The position numbers were made by a program, and so were the translations under genes. 64,000 nucleotides of DNA from Acanthacorydalis orientalis (lineage: Eukaryota; Arthropoda; Insecta; Megaloptera; Corydalidae). The notes beneath the pieces are model-generated. The model made no database searches, was not told where the DNA came from, and was given only the letters and a program-made list of their open reading frames with translations. Every line of letters begins with the position of its first letter. Position 1 is the stretch's first letter. Positions 12,669-25,135 of the stretch are shown here, in pieces. Where the stretch lies: positions 24,202,346-24,266,345 of the forward strand of contig CM068323.1 of assembly GCA_034766995.1 (NCBI GenBank). The letters are read 5' to 3'.

Positions 12669-12949
12669 ATTGTAAACTTAATAGAATCCAGTAATAAAAT
12701 ATGATTTATAAACTTCTTTCTTTATCTTGTCTAGTCTTTTATGTATTGTGTTAGCAAATGTAAATACATTAAAACACAAAATGTAAAAATACAAAAACTC
12801 ATTGTTGTTTAAATATTTTATTGCAAAATTGATCATTTTGAGTAATATTTATGTAAAAAAACAAATGTAATTGAATATCAAATATGTATATTTACAAAAG
12901 TATTGTTTGTAAAACGTTAAGAGAACTGTAGAATATATTGAACGTGAGC
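12669..12949. other. 3' flank of gustatory receptor gene
   Basis: AT-rich, no coding signal seen. Probably holds the receptor's 3' UTR; AATAAA-like strings are too common here to choose one. Confidence 0.3.
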
Positions 12950-13620
12950 CTACAGACCGTTTCGCTTCTGATCTGATGCGAAAAATCGCCAAAAAAGCTA
13001 TAAAAAAATTCACACATTTTTTTTGAAAATCATTAGTTTCTCATCTCTAAAACAGCTCCGGTTCATTGGAAGCGCGCGTGATACCGGAGCAATCGAATCT
13101 GGAATATCGTACATATGTCACTAGAGGTGTGAAAATTTTCGCAAATCTCAAATAGACCATCGAACCTAAATACATGTTTCTAATAGTAATTTTTATGCTC
13201 TTTCCAACGCCTTATCATACAAGATAATATTTTTGTTCGCGGCCAAACGTTGATACTTTGAAATTTCTGAAATGTTTCGAGAGCCGACGCTTTTAGACGC
13301 CGGCGCTAAGTGCATAGATAGATACGAGTATGTGCCTGTGATGCCAATGACCTCAAAAATAGCGTGTACACGATCCGACCAATAGGATACGAGAGATCGC
13401 ATTAAATGTCCGGCGCCTAGACATACGAAAATTATATCGACAACATAAATTCTACTCTAAATAGAACTGAACGAAGATCATAAATCTTAGATATTATAAT
13501 TGGAGAAGGATAGTTTTAGTTTATGTATATAAGTGTGTAACGCAAATCTTATCATGGCGAACCAACGGCGAAGCTCATGTCTGAGCATTTCCTACACAGA
13601 TGGGAGTTAAATAACTGAAA
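12950..13620. promoter_or_regulatory. GC-richer patch of unknown function
   Basis: This patch has many CpGs in otherwise AT-rich DNA. It includes a short inverted repeat (CTCCGGT at about 13,056 and ACCGGAG about 27 bases on). On the minus strand it holds a 69-codon frame, 13,193-13,402, with no recognised family. A short plus-strand ATG frame (MANQRRSSCLS) lies at about 13,555. Promoter, leader exon or conserved noncoding element are all possible. Confidence 0.25.
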
Positions 13621-14538
13621 ATCATTGTTATCACTTATTATGGTCATTATTAATTATTATTATAATATGTCAATGTTAAGACAATCCATCATGTAATAAT
13701 AATAAATAATGAACTGATAGCTGGTGAGGATTATCTTTATATTGCCATCTATACGGCGATAATGCTAAAACAAAACTTTTCCATTCTGCCGTTAAGTTTA
13801 TATTAATTCCCGTATATACATATATAAAACTGACATTGTCTTTCTCTAACTACTGAATACCAAATCTATAGTCTTTGTTCACTTTTATTTAGAATAGTAT
13901 TTATATTGTCGATATATCGTGTACACACCCACACCTGCACACATCTCGGCAATTAAACGTAAAAATGTCTCGCACTAAGCTGAAATCATTTAAAAGTTTC
14001 TATGAGAGAGCATATTATGAGAGATTTATTTGCGATTGATCTAGTACACAGATAAATTATTTATAAATTGCCCATACTACTTTCAAGTCTATCCGTTCAG
14101 TTAAAGAGACCATTAAAATATATCCAAGCAACAATTAAAAATGATCAATAAACAATTATTAAACATTTTTGATCATATATTTGTATGGTTTACGTGGGAA
14201 TGTAAAATTGATTTGTAAAATATAACAATAACTTAGAATTAAATTATGAACTACTAATTGCTGTGAACTATTAATCAGTACCAGTTTAAATCCATTATTG
14301 TTAGACATAAATTCTGATTAACTCATCCGTATTTCTACCACATGAATAGAACATAAACATCTCTTTTCTCTATGCTGTATATATAGGCACAAATATATTG
14401 TCTTTTGCCACATACATCCATACTGAAACTGCATAAAAGGAATAAAAAATAGTCAAAAAAATATTAGAAAACAATATATTTCAATAAAACATCAATACTA
14501 TTAACAGAAGAAAATATTAAATTTTTTGTAAATTGGAA

Positions 14539-14603
<65 letters not shown>

Positions 14604-15135
14604 TTAATATAAATATAATGTAATCTTGCATTAAAAACAAAATATGCTTATAACAATGAATAAAATACATATATAAAATATTTTTCATACAAAAATGTTT
14701 TTTTTTAATTTAAACTATAGGAAAATTTTAATTTACTTCCTTAATAACTTTAAATTTCTAAAGCATTTCTTTATCTTCTGAATATTACTAACTATACATT
14801 TATGTAAATAAACAACAAAAGTATGATATCTTTTTACATATAACACTTTTACTTTATCAAATACTAGTTTAGTGTTAATAATAAATTAACAGTTAATACA
14901 AAATTTAAACTTTTACTCAATAGGTACAAATAAGACTAGATTAATTTTAAATGTATAGAAATTCAAGTTTAAACTAAGTTTGATTTTTATTAATTTAATT
15001 AATTATACAATAATACTATTTTGGTAATTAAATATTGGTGTCATATCTACTAAAAATACATAAGATTTTAAAAAAATATAACAATCAAACTATCATTTAA
15101 TAATTCAATACAAATATGTAATAAAATACAAGATT
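13621..15135. other. AT-rich spacer and probable 3' UTR of the phosphatase
   Basis: No coding signal. Contains a long (TA)n tract at about 14,540-14,596. The minus-strand phosphatase gene ends at 15,136, so its 3' UTR should occupy the right part; a minus-strand AATAAA lies at 14,986-14,991. Confidence 0.4.
14540..14596. repeat. (TA)n microsatellite
   Basis: About 57 bases of pure TA repeat. Confidence 0.9.
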
Positions 15136-16447
15136 TTAGTTTTGTAAAATAGTCATTAGTACATCTAAAGTATCTTTATTTTTAAAAGCAATAATTCCAT
15201 CCTTATTAGCCCACATATTAACATCTTTTTTATCATCACTTGATTCAATATTATAAACAATTTCATTGAATTTACCAACTAAAATATTTTTATAATCAAC
15301 AACTCCTCCTCCACATGCTCTAAGCAATGCATGAGGGCCACAAGTATCCCATTTATAACAAGATGTACGTGTTAATACATAAGCTTCTGCATAACTTCTT
15401 ACTACTGATAACAATTTATACCCTGCTCCAGCTGTTTCAATAAGCTTATATCCAGCAGCTTTCAACTTTAACTTGATTATATCATTTTCAGAGTTGCTTA
15501 TACAAATAATACCACTTGGATCCATGATACTGCAGACTGAATTAGCTTTGAAATCATTGATGCATACACCCCAATCACAGTGGCCAATCCATCTAATAAC
15601 ATTTATAAATAAATTTGATTGATTCGACTGATTTTATATATTTTTATAATAATAAAATATTATTATTACTTTTCTTCGACGATATTTGTAAAAGGACGAT
15701 TAACAATGCCGATTAATGGCAAACCGTTATTACGATCGTAAGCTCCGATAAGAACGGTCACACACTGTAAACCTTTTCCATGAATGTTATTTTGTATTAC
15801 ATCACCGTTTTGACCACTTATATATTCAGCAGTTGAATCTACAAGAAAAATATCATTCTGTACTCATTTAAAATGACTGATTTTTATTCTTAAAAAAAAT
15901 TACCAATTGGATCAATCCAAATTCCAATTTCTAACATATCTAAATCGAATTCTGGAATAATTTTATTGTCACAGTTAATATTTTCAAAATCAATTTCACG
16001 ATGAACTTCTGCAGCTAATAAATCGGCTGCCTGTTTATTTCCCTCCAAAACTTTTACTAATACATCTGCTGTTTCTTCATCAGTGTCCTTCACTTCAACA
16101 ACTATTGTTTCATTATTTGTATTACTGAATATGTTGCTTTCTTCTCCTTTCACGTAATCAGCCACCTCAGGAAACTAAAAAATATTTCACTTTTTAAATT
16201 TTGAAATTTCAATTAATTTTATTTTAATAATAATTATACATACTTTTAACTTAATATCATGTCGAACTGTCTCTTGTATTAATACATCTGCTAATGTTTT
16301 AAAATCTTGAATAAATCTAGGATTAGCCTCACCAACAGACTTTTCCTGAATCAGTAATGGAAAGAGTTCCTTTTCAGAACGACAAGCTCTGGCAATATTC
16401 GCAGCTTTTTCTGATACTATAATTAATGTTTTTAAGAACTCTGACAT
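15136..16447 (-). CDS. INPP1: Inositol polyphosphate 1-phosphatase, four exons
   Basis: A Mg-dependent, lithium-sensitive phosphatase that removes the 1-phosphate from inositol 1,4-bisphosphate and inositol 1,3,4-trisphosphate in cytosolic inositol recycling (the Drosophila relative is Ipp). Minus-strand exons: 16,447-16,244, 16,174-15,904, 15,838-15,670 and 15,592-15,136. Phases 0, 1 and 2 close exactly to 366 residues. Family features read directly: QDFKTLADVLIQ near the N-terminus, the metal-binding GEESN at residues 78-82, WIDPIDST with Asp156 and Asp159 split by an intron, GAGYK at 270-274 and KWDTCGPHA with Asp297. These are the core of the lithium-sensitive phosphatase fold, and the long GEESN-to-DPIDST insert separates INPP1 from inositol monophosphatase and BPNT1. 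All key residues are present, so the gene looks intact. It stands head to head with the GGPP synthase gene. Confidence 0.95.
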
Positions 16448-17775
16448 TTTCGTTTAAAAAATAATTTTAATTTATTATAATAACTGAGGAGTATTATCAG
16501 TTGGTATACTTCTATATTAACTGAAAAACATAAAAATGTCGTGTTTCAACAATCCACATAAAATAATACCATTATTAATGAAATTAGAAACCTTTTAAGG
16601 TAAAAAATGTATATATATATATATATACGTATTTATAATCGACACAAATATTTCGAAAAGTTAGGTTATGTTACTAGTGTCAAAATACATCTTTATATTC
16701 GTTTATAATGGCAATTAATTATAGGCATTTATTATTTAATTAAATTTTCAATTAACTCAATTATTTGTCATTTTTAAAACACATGCGTAATGAATTCTGC
16801 ATGCTATATTATTAATTCTATAAATTATTTTACAAATGATACTTTTTATTTTCGATAAAGAATAATTTATGTATATAAAATATACATTTCTACTAGCGTT
16901 TTATTCTTTCATAAATATGTATATTATTCTCTAAACGAAACGTATAATGTCATCTATAATTTGTTACTGTAAAATATTATTCCCAAGATTTTTTTAATGC
17001 CTCATTATGATGTATTTAAATAAGATAAAGAATGAAAAATGTACATTAAATTACATTATACATATATAAAATTGTTGATAATACTTTTTCTGTATTATTA
17101 AATATATTTAGAAGATACAGATGAATGATAAAAACATTTTAGAATCGTTTATTTTCATTATCTATTTTAAAATTGTGTAAATTCCATGCAATCATTTAAT
17201 GACTAAAATTATTCTGAATCACCAATTAAGATTCATTATTTTTAATCATATCCTCAGCTTCTGCAATTAGTAAACATTAAAAAAATAAATTATGATTAGA
17301 ATGTGTCATTGTCATGAAACATAAATAAAACATTAACAAGATAAAATGGGACAAAATATTCTAAATTATGATTATTTATAAAAATGCTTAGTAGATGACA
17401 GGATAATTTCACTCCATATTTATCATGGAGTTACATTATTTTCAATGCAGTTCATTCTTTTGAATCTTTAGAAAATACAAATAGAGTAGAAATAAAGAGT
17501 CATTTATTTCATGGTCAATATGTTAATATTTATATAAATTTATCATATTTTCTAAAGCACGTGTTACTTGCATTTCATGTTTAAAAAAAGGTTTTAGAAA
17601 AAGTGCGTTGTGTACATGTAAATAAGGTTTATTTTTCTTTATAGGCTGGTTCAATTTCTATTTTCTGGTCGGCTGTCAATTCATGCTTGTGTTGATTGTC
17701 GCATGTACGTCAATAATTGACTAAAGGCTGAAAAAATACTTGAATAGGACACGAAATTTCAATAACTGCAATGAA
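16448..17775. promoter_or_regulatory. Divergent intergenic region between INPP1 and GGPP synthase
   Basis: About 1.3 kb separates the two start codons, which are read outward. It must hold both promoters and 5' UTRs. It is AT-rich, with a short (TA)n tract near 16,612 and a slightly GC-richer segment at 17,640-17,720 just before the synthase start. No TATA box or initiator stands out. Confidence 0.4.
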
Positions 17776-20049
17776 ATGGAAGATCTGAATAAAAAAGGAC
17801 AATTTTCACGTACTTTTAACAATGAGAGTTCTCAAGATGAGGTAAAATAAAATATTTGTTTACTACATTACTTATTTTTTTTATGTCAATGTAAATAGAA
17901 AATGATTTATTTTTATATGATTTGGGGTTTATTCGTATCCATATATGTATAAGGATTAATATATAATTCGTAATTTTGTTTTAGAAATTATTACAACCAT
18001 TTACTTATATTCTTCAAGTACCAGGAAAAAATATTAGAGCTAAACTGGCTCATGCATTTAATTGTTGGTTAAATATTTCTCATGATAAGTTGATTGCTGT
18101 TGGTGAAATTATCCAAATGCTTCATAATGCTAGCTTATTGTAAGTTTTAATTTTAAAATAGTATTTAGTAAAAAAAGCTGCACTTATTACTTTTCATTTA
18201 CATTTGTTTAAAACTTGAAATACTAGAAAACAACTATAACAAATTTATGAACAGAAGTTATCAGTATTATTCAAATTATTATCAGAAAGGGCATTAGACA
18301 AATAAAAAACTTATGTATGCCACCCTTTCTTCTTTAGTATGACAGCAAATTCTATAAAAAGTTATCGAGAAGACAAAGTGAAATCTATCATGTTTACAAA
18401 AAGTTTTTGTTCACAGGTTATGTTTCCACTAATTTTTAGTAAAGTTTCAGTAGTGTATTATGAACATGTAAATAAATAAGATATTCATAATCATAAGTAA
18501 AATAAAAATATCTTTTCTTATATTTCTTTATTATGATTATACTTTTTAAGTATGTAGTATTTTAAGTTCCAAAAATCAATCACTTTCATAAATTATAATT
18601 AAAGTTAGATTTTTAGTTACCTTTTTTTTTGTTAAAATATGCTTAGTGTTCTATGAATAAATAATAAAATCATCATATGAATTATTTAATAATTATATTT
18701 TTATAATAAAATATTCTAATTGAATTAGTCTATATTAAGTTAATTCTCTATTATAAAATAATGTCTTAAAAATGAAACGAGTACAATAAAAGTTTTATTA
18801 AAATATACTTAATGTACATTTTTTAGTTATCATACTTCAAAAGTGTTAATAGTAATTTATATTTTTTACCTTTAGAATAGATGATATACAAGATAATTCA
18901 GTAATGAGGCGAGGTATACCTGTAGCACATGCTATATATGGTGTTGCAAGTACCATAAATGCAGCCAATTATGTTCTTTTTTTGGCACTTGAAAAAGTTC
19001 TCGCATTGGGACATTCTGAAGTTTGTATAATTTATAAACGATTCTTTTTATACATATTGTACATAAAATGTTTGAATATTTCAGGCTACAACTATATATA
19101 CAGAACAACTATTAGAGCTTCACCGTGGTCAAGGTATGGAAATATACTGGAGAGATAACTTTCAATGTCCTTCAGAAGACGAATACAAACAGATGACTAT
19201 AAGAAGTATTTAAAGTTTTTTGTTTAGTTTTATACATTTTTTATTGTTAATTAGCATTTCATAATGAATATATGATATTTTGTTTTTTTATTAATATTTA
19301 TTTGTAGAGACCGGTGGTTTGTTCATGCTTGCTATAAGGCTCATGCAGTTATTTAGTGATAACAAATCAGATTTTACAAAACTGACAGCTATTTTAGGAC
19401 TGTATTTTCAAATAAGAGATGATTATTGTAATCTATGCTTAGCAGAAGTGAGTTTTTATCATTATTTGCTTATTTATTATTTTAAATTAATTCATTATTT
19501 ACTTTTCAGTATGCTGAAAATAAAAGCTATTGTGAAGATCTGACTGAGGGAAAATTTAGTTTCCCCATCATTCATGCAATTATTAATCATCCTTCTGATA
19601 ATCAAGTAATGCGTATCCTTTTCTAATAGTGACTAGCAAGAAACCATTTCATATTTTTATTTCTGTAAATCAAGTTTAGTAAATTTTGAATAATTCATGT
19701 CTGTTCCATTTTTTCTTACAATTTCTGATAAATTATTGAAAGTTACATTAAATACATTAATTGAAAGTCATATAAAATGTTGTATTCTATTTATATATAT
19801 ATATATATCATCTATTTCTTTTTAGTAAAATTTTCTTAATGTGATTGACTAGAAATCTTACGTCAACGAACCAAAGATGTTCAAGTGAAGAAATATTGTA
19901 CAACATTGTTAGAAAAATACGGTAGCTTTGAATATACTCGGAAAACACTTACCCAACTTGATCAAGATGCACGATATGAAATAGATCGCCTTGGAGGTAA
20001 TCCAGCAATGGAAAATTTACTCGATGAATTATTAAATTGGCAAAAATAA
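17776..20049 (+). CDS. GGPS1: Geranylgeranyl diphosphate synthase, seven exons
   Basis: A trans-prenyltransferase that adds isopentenyl diphosphate to farnesyl diphosphate to make C20 geranylgeranyl diphosphate for protein prenylation in the isoprenoid pathway (Drosophila quemao). Exons: 17,776-17,841, 17,985-18,139, 18,876-19,020, 19,085-19,205, 19,308-19,447, 19,510-19,612 and 19,853-20,049. All have GT-AG ends and phases that close to 308 residues, close to the roughly 300 of animal enzymes. Visible motifs are the first aspartate-rich site DDIQD at residues 76-80, RRG at 85-87, GQG at 137-139, GGLF near 165-168, the second aspartate-rich site RDDYCN around 200-204, EGKFSFP, and a C-terminal ILRQRT and RLGGNP. 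The upstream out-of-frame ATG at 17,771 opens only a five-codon frame, so the ATG at 17,776 is preferred. The exon 6 donor (ATGC/GTATCC) was chosen because it restores the conserved Q-ILRQRT junction. Confidence 0.95.
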
Positions 20050-21839
20050 TGTTGTTTGCACTAGAATCAAAATAATTAGATTTTTAATCTGAGAGGTGAT
20101 TTATTAATGCTTATTATGCCATGAATGCCTCGAGATTTGGCTTAATTTATGCAAACAAAAGTGTTCATTTGATCTCTTTTGACAATATAAGTAAAATAGG
20201 GACCTTAAAAGAATGTTTGATTAGGTGTAGAAGTTAAACCATACACAGTAATACATCCTTAATAAAAAGTATTTCAATTAATATCAGTTATTATAAAAAA
20301 ATGATTTTAGTAGGGTTTTCATGAAGGTATGCATGAAAAATATTTCATTTCTTTCAGTCAGTATTAAGACATTTTTTAATCTTTTTATGTTTTATAAGAT
20401 TTCCTAATTAGATGTTTAATTCTATGAAGTAGTTGTGAGGTATAATAATTTTTTAAATAAATTAAAAAAATATTTTTTATATCATATAAATTTACACGAC
20501 TCAATAGCTATATAAAGGTTATAATACTAATGAAAAATAAATACTATACAAGTGTATAGTTACTGAATTTGTTCTACATCTAAGGTAATTATTTTTTAAA
20601 TGTCTTGAAAATGTGTTTTTTGTTAAAAGAAAATAGTCAGTTCTTTAAAGACTCATTTTGTATTAATTTTTATCTATGGATACCTCTCTGAAAACTAGTG
20701 TCAATTGAAATTTTTTAAGCATGCAGTTAATTTATTAAAACTTGAAGAACTAGTAAAGAGACCTTTTAGAAGACAATAAGTCATAAAATGCTTAAAAATT
20801 AATATTATTTTATTTATATGCATATATAAATTGCATGATGTGATAACATATCAGTTGATTAAATGATTGAAGTTAAAAATGTTATAAAATATAAAACTAT
20901 AATAAAGTCAAATTAGATCATAAATTATTTGAATTATTTATAATAATTTATGGAACTGCTATGTAAACTCCTTGAGTAATAATTTTGATACATTTTTTGT
21001 TTATTTGTAAAAGTTATTGATAATTTAGTTTTATTTTACTGAATAATTTACATTTTTCTAAATATTTGCAAGCTTTTTAATTTTTGTCAATCAACTTTTG
21101 ATTAAAACCTACAATATATACTTAACAATATGAAATGTTCATATTTATATGTAATTTACATAGTTATTTATTACTATTGACTGTACTTAATATGTGTTTG
21201 ATCTAATATATATTTTTCCTAACAATCATCGAAGTATATTTATAAATGTAGATACATATTATTTATAGATGTTGTGTCATATTTTTCTGTAAAATAAAAG
21301 TGAGTTTTTATTCATTTCAAAAGTTTCCATATTTTGATATCAGTAAATCACTATATATATTTTTTTATTTTTACATGTAATGTTAAATGTTTTATTTTCA
21401 ATTTAACAAAGTGACATTTTATACATTAGACTGTTTTCTGCATAAATAAAGTTTTCTGTTTGTTGTGTTTCATAAAAGTGCAAATGCAATAACATAATTT
21501 AAATAGAAACAAAGTTTTTATAATCAATATTTATACAGTTCAATGAAATCATATTTATTAATGCAATTATATATAATTAATGTAATCACCAGAGACAATA
21601 AAGATAAATTATCTGACTATAATTAAGAGTTAAGTCCAAAATTGATATTTGTAGTTTCACTTTTAGATATTTTGAACTTGAATAACATTTGTATTGTTTC
21701 AGATCTGAAAGTAATTTTTAAACAATGGTTAATTTTTACTAATATCAATGTACTTAGAAAATATATTGTTAGATTGAATAAATTTATAACGATTTTATTT
21801 TAAGTAGAAATGATTATATTTATGGTTTTAATACACAAT
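20050..21839 (+). other. Probable 3' UTR of GGPP synthase and spacer
   Basis: AT-rich sequence with no exon seen. Candidate poly-A signals AATAAA lie at 20,456-20,461 and 21,445-21,450. The second is followed at once by a T/GT-rich stretch, typical of a downstream cleavage element. Confidence 0.4.
21445..21450 (+). terminator. Candidate poly-A signal (AATAAA)
   Basis: AATAAA followed by GTTTTCTGTTTGTTGTGTTT, a GU-rich downstream element. It would imply a 3' UTR of about 1.4 kb for the GGPP synthase mRNA. An earlier AATAAA at 20,456 could also be used. Confidence 0.3.
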
Positions 21840-22161
21840 TGGGCAATATTCAGTGTTCGTTTGTAACTCGATAGATGGTAGATAGATACAGTTATTGTAA
21901 CGAACATCCCCTCACTTTTAGAATTTTTGTTAAATACACCGTACACAGATATGTAACCTGCATATGACAGGTGTATTAAAAATAATCTCGTGTAGTGTGC
22001 GCTAACGTGCGTGAGTGTTTGTGTACATTTTTGTGATCATCAAAAACAAACAATGTACTGCATCAGTAATTAAAATACACACACACAGACGTATATTCGG
22101 TGAATATGTATGGAATAATTGCACCAATTTTGTGTTCTAATTATTTTGATTTTAAACAAGG
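21840..22161 (+). promoter_or_regulatory. Candidate promoter and leader exon with consensus donor
   Basis: A CpG-richer segment with an initiator-like TTCAGTG near 21,848 is followed by an ATG at about 22,106 and a strong donor, G/GTAAGTG, at 22,161/22,162. The frame from that ATG reads MYGIIAPILCSN and is open to the donor (phase 1). It could be the 5' leader of the long plus-strand gene whose first coding exon is at 28,435, or a separate short gene. Splicing to 28,408 would make the ATG an upstream ORF. Confidence 0.25.
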
Positions 22162-22391
22162 TAAGTGAAGATGCCTTGCTATATTGATTTTTTTTATACG
22201 CACGTTGTCGGGATTTTAAACTGCTTGCAATCTTGTTGCATTTCGCTTCTTGGTTAAAATTTTTTATCCATTTGATTCGTACGTAAAGAAGCTTATATTC
22301 ATTATAAAATATACTCGTCAATCATACATAAATCTAATCAAAATGTTTTTTGAAAAGAATTAATGGACGATACTCTTTCATTTTTAAAATC

Positions 22392-22401
22392 CATATACAT
22401 A

Positions 22402-22470
<69 letters not shown>
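22392..22470. repeat. (TA)n microsatellite
   Basis: About 75 bases of almost pure TA. Confidence 0.9.
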
Positions 22471-22473
<3 letters not shown>

Positions 22474-22948
22474 TAAACAAAGGAGGTAAAATTTAAAAAA
22501 AATAATATTTCGAAAATAAATAGCACCTCCATTTAAAACATATTTTTTATTTGTTTACTATATTAAAAATATGGACTAATCTTTGATTTAATAAAAAAAT
22601 ATTTTATTATTTGCAAACAAAAATCTTAACCTGCTTCAAATTAGTAGTACAAAAAAACAAGCAAATTCAGTTAATATTAAATAGAATATTTTTTTATGCA
22701 ATTTTCCAACTCAGTTACATAAATCACAGAACGTATCACTGTTCAGGGCGGGGCGTTACTCATATATATATATGTGTATATATATATAAATTTAAGATCC
22801 AAAACTATATAAAAACGTGCACTGATAAATACAACACATATTTCATTGTCGCAATAAATGGCAATAATAACAATAAAATTTAATTTATTTTTCATCCCAC
22901 ATTATTTTTAAAAATCAAATTTTACAGTTTTTCTATAATAATTGCTCT

Positions 22949-22952
<4 letters not shown>

Positions 22953-23013
<61 letters not shown>
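22953..23013. repeat. (TA)n microsatellite
   Basis: About 60 bases of pure TA. Confidence 0.9.
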
Positions 23014-23017
<4 letters not shown>

Positions 23018-23192
23018 TACATATTTATGTGTACCGAAACCAGAGATTTTGTAATTAAAAATAAGAACGAGGGAGAAAACATCAAACAAATGTGTTTAAT
23101 TTAATTACCCGCATGTATGAAATTTCTTTGATAATAAAATCTCAAAGCAATTGTAACTTCGAACTTTGATTAACTTTCTTGGCATTTATTCA

Positions 23193-23230
<38 letters not shown>

Positions 23231-23991
23231 CTAATCGAGAAACAGTACTGATAAAAGCGTAATCGAAAGATCCATTTTAACTGATTAAATAATAATATAT
23301 TTCAATTATAAAATCTGTCAATTATCTGGAAATTACGTATAATTACACACAAGTGATATAAAATTATAGAAAATAAATATGCAGACTCAATTACAACAGA
23401 CATAAATATTTGTTTTCATTTTTTAAAAAGTGAATTTATTCATTCTTATGCATTTTTATGTGTAGAATTATTTTATTCCGTCTTTTATTAACATTTTATG
23501 TAACGAATTTAATTTAATAGGTAATTATAAAAACAAATGTGTATCTTTGTGAATTTTTATGTTTAATTTAAATTTAATTCCATATATTGTATGAAGGTCA
23601 CAGATTCAATATTTATTATAAATATATAATTTTTTTTCGTATATATATATATACACGTTATTAACATTTTGTACATGAAAAACAGATAGATCGTTTTGTA
23701 AATATTTTCAGTTTTTAAGGAAGGAATCTTTTTGATTATTTAACATGTTTCGTTAAGTACACCAAGAACATAAACAACAACCGGCCTGCTTTCGCGCTAA
23801 AGTTGATGAAAAGAAGTTCATTAGCACACGTATCTAGAAAGAGACCTGGATTAGAAGCGTTTTCGCTGGAATGGAGCATATATTACTGACACTTGGTGTA
23901 AATTTGCTCTGACCTTTTAGGACGCCAATATTAAATTTTAAATCGATATAGTGTGCTTTGAATACGAACTGAAATATTATGAATTTTACAG

Positions 23992-24052
23992 TACGATCGT
24001 GGTGCCGGTGGAGGTTCGAATACCAGTCGTATATTTGCACAGTATATAGTTT
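23992..24052 (+). other. Possible 61-base exon of unknown gene
   Basis: Bounded by a good acceptor (AATTTTACAG ending 23,991) and a consensus donor (GTGAGT at 24,053), inside a GC-richer patch. Two of three frames are open across it. It could be an untranslated leader exon of the long plus-strand gene or chance. Confidence 0.2.
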
Positions 24053-24442
24053 GTGAGTACCAGCCAATATCACGGAATGCTTTTGGGATAAGGTTCACTT
24101 TCGGGACATACTCTCATAAGCAAACTTTTTCCCTCACTACTTTCTCATACACTTATTGAAAACTATGTGTGGTATCGGGCTCTTTCTACGTATATCTCAA
24201 TTTACGGATTTTTGTTCATATATTTCTTCAATATTACATTTTTAATAAACATACTATTTCATTTTCTCACATATCATCTTTTCTACATGTTTAGAGTTAA
24301 GTAATATTATCTGTTTTAAAGTATTTATGCATGTTAATTAAATATTAGTTTTATTTAGAAATAGAGAAAACAATTAGTGGGCTTTCAGCGGATTTGACAT
24401 CTACCCTTATGATTATGTCAAGGTTTTCTATAGACAAACCCT

Positions 24443-24443
24443 T

Positions 24444-24501
<58 letters not shown>
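24443..24501. repeat. (CA)n(TA)n compound microsatellite
   Basis: A CA tract runs directly into a TA tract. Confidence 0.9.
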
Positions 24502-24502
<1 letters not shown>

Positions 24503-25069
24503 GTACAAAGAATTCGGAGGTCTTTATCCAGTAGTGGGTCAACAGAAGCTAGAGATTAGAATAATGTACATATTTAATGTCAGACATGTTTTGATTGCTG
24601 TAAAACTGCTTAAGTGATGTATACATACTTTTATAATATAGGAAATATTTTGTATGTTTATTTTTATATGTACTTATTTTTATTATAATAAACACTTTAT
24701 CTATTAAATTGTTTCCATTCAATAATATCCCAAGTAAGCTAATAACGGTAACCTTTATGAAACTTCTAGAATTATCAATTAGGTAATAATCAAAAAATCG
24801 AATTTTATACTGTTAATTCTTTACGACTGAAAACTTATCTCTATTATATATATATATATATATATATTGATAATTTACTTTCGTTTTCATAACTTATTAT
24901 AATATTTGATAATTGGAGAAACGTTTTTAACATTAATACTAACACGTTAAATATAAAAGAATATTATATCATAATTTTTGAAAAGATTTTATTGAGGTAT
25001 TAAAACTTGATTTACTGAATTTTATTTTATTAACTATTTGAATGATTTTTTTTATATAAATTAACCTGA

Positions 25070-25073
<4 letters not shown>

Positions 25074-25135
<62 letters not shown>
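25074..25135. repeat. (TA)n(TG)n compound microsatellite
   Basis: A TA tract runs directly into a TG tract. Confidence 0.9.

Noticed and set aside
24001..24040. GGTTCGAATACC resembling a tRNA T-loop
   Set aside because: No acceptor stem, D-arm or anticodon arm can be drawn around it.
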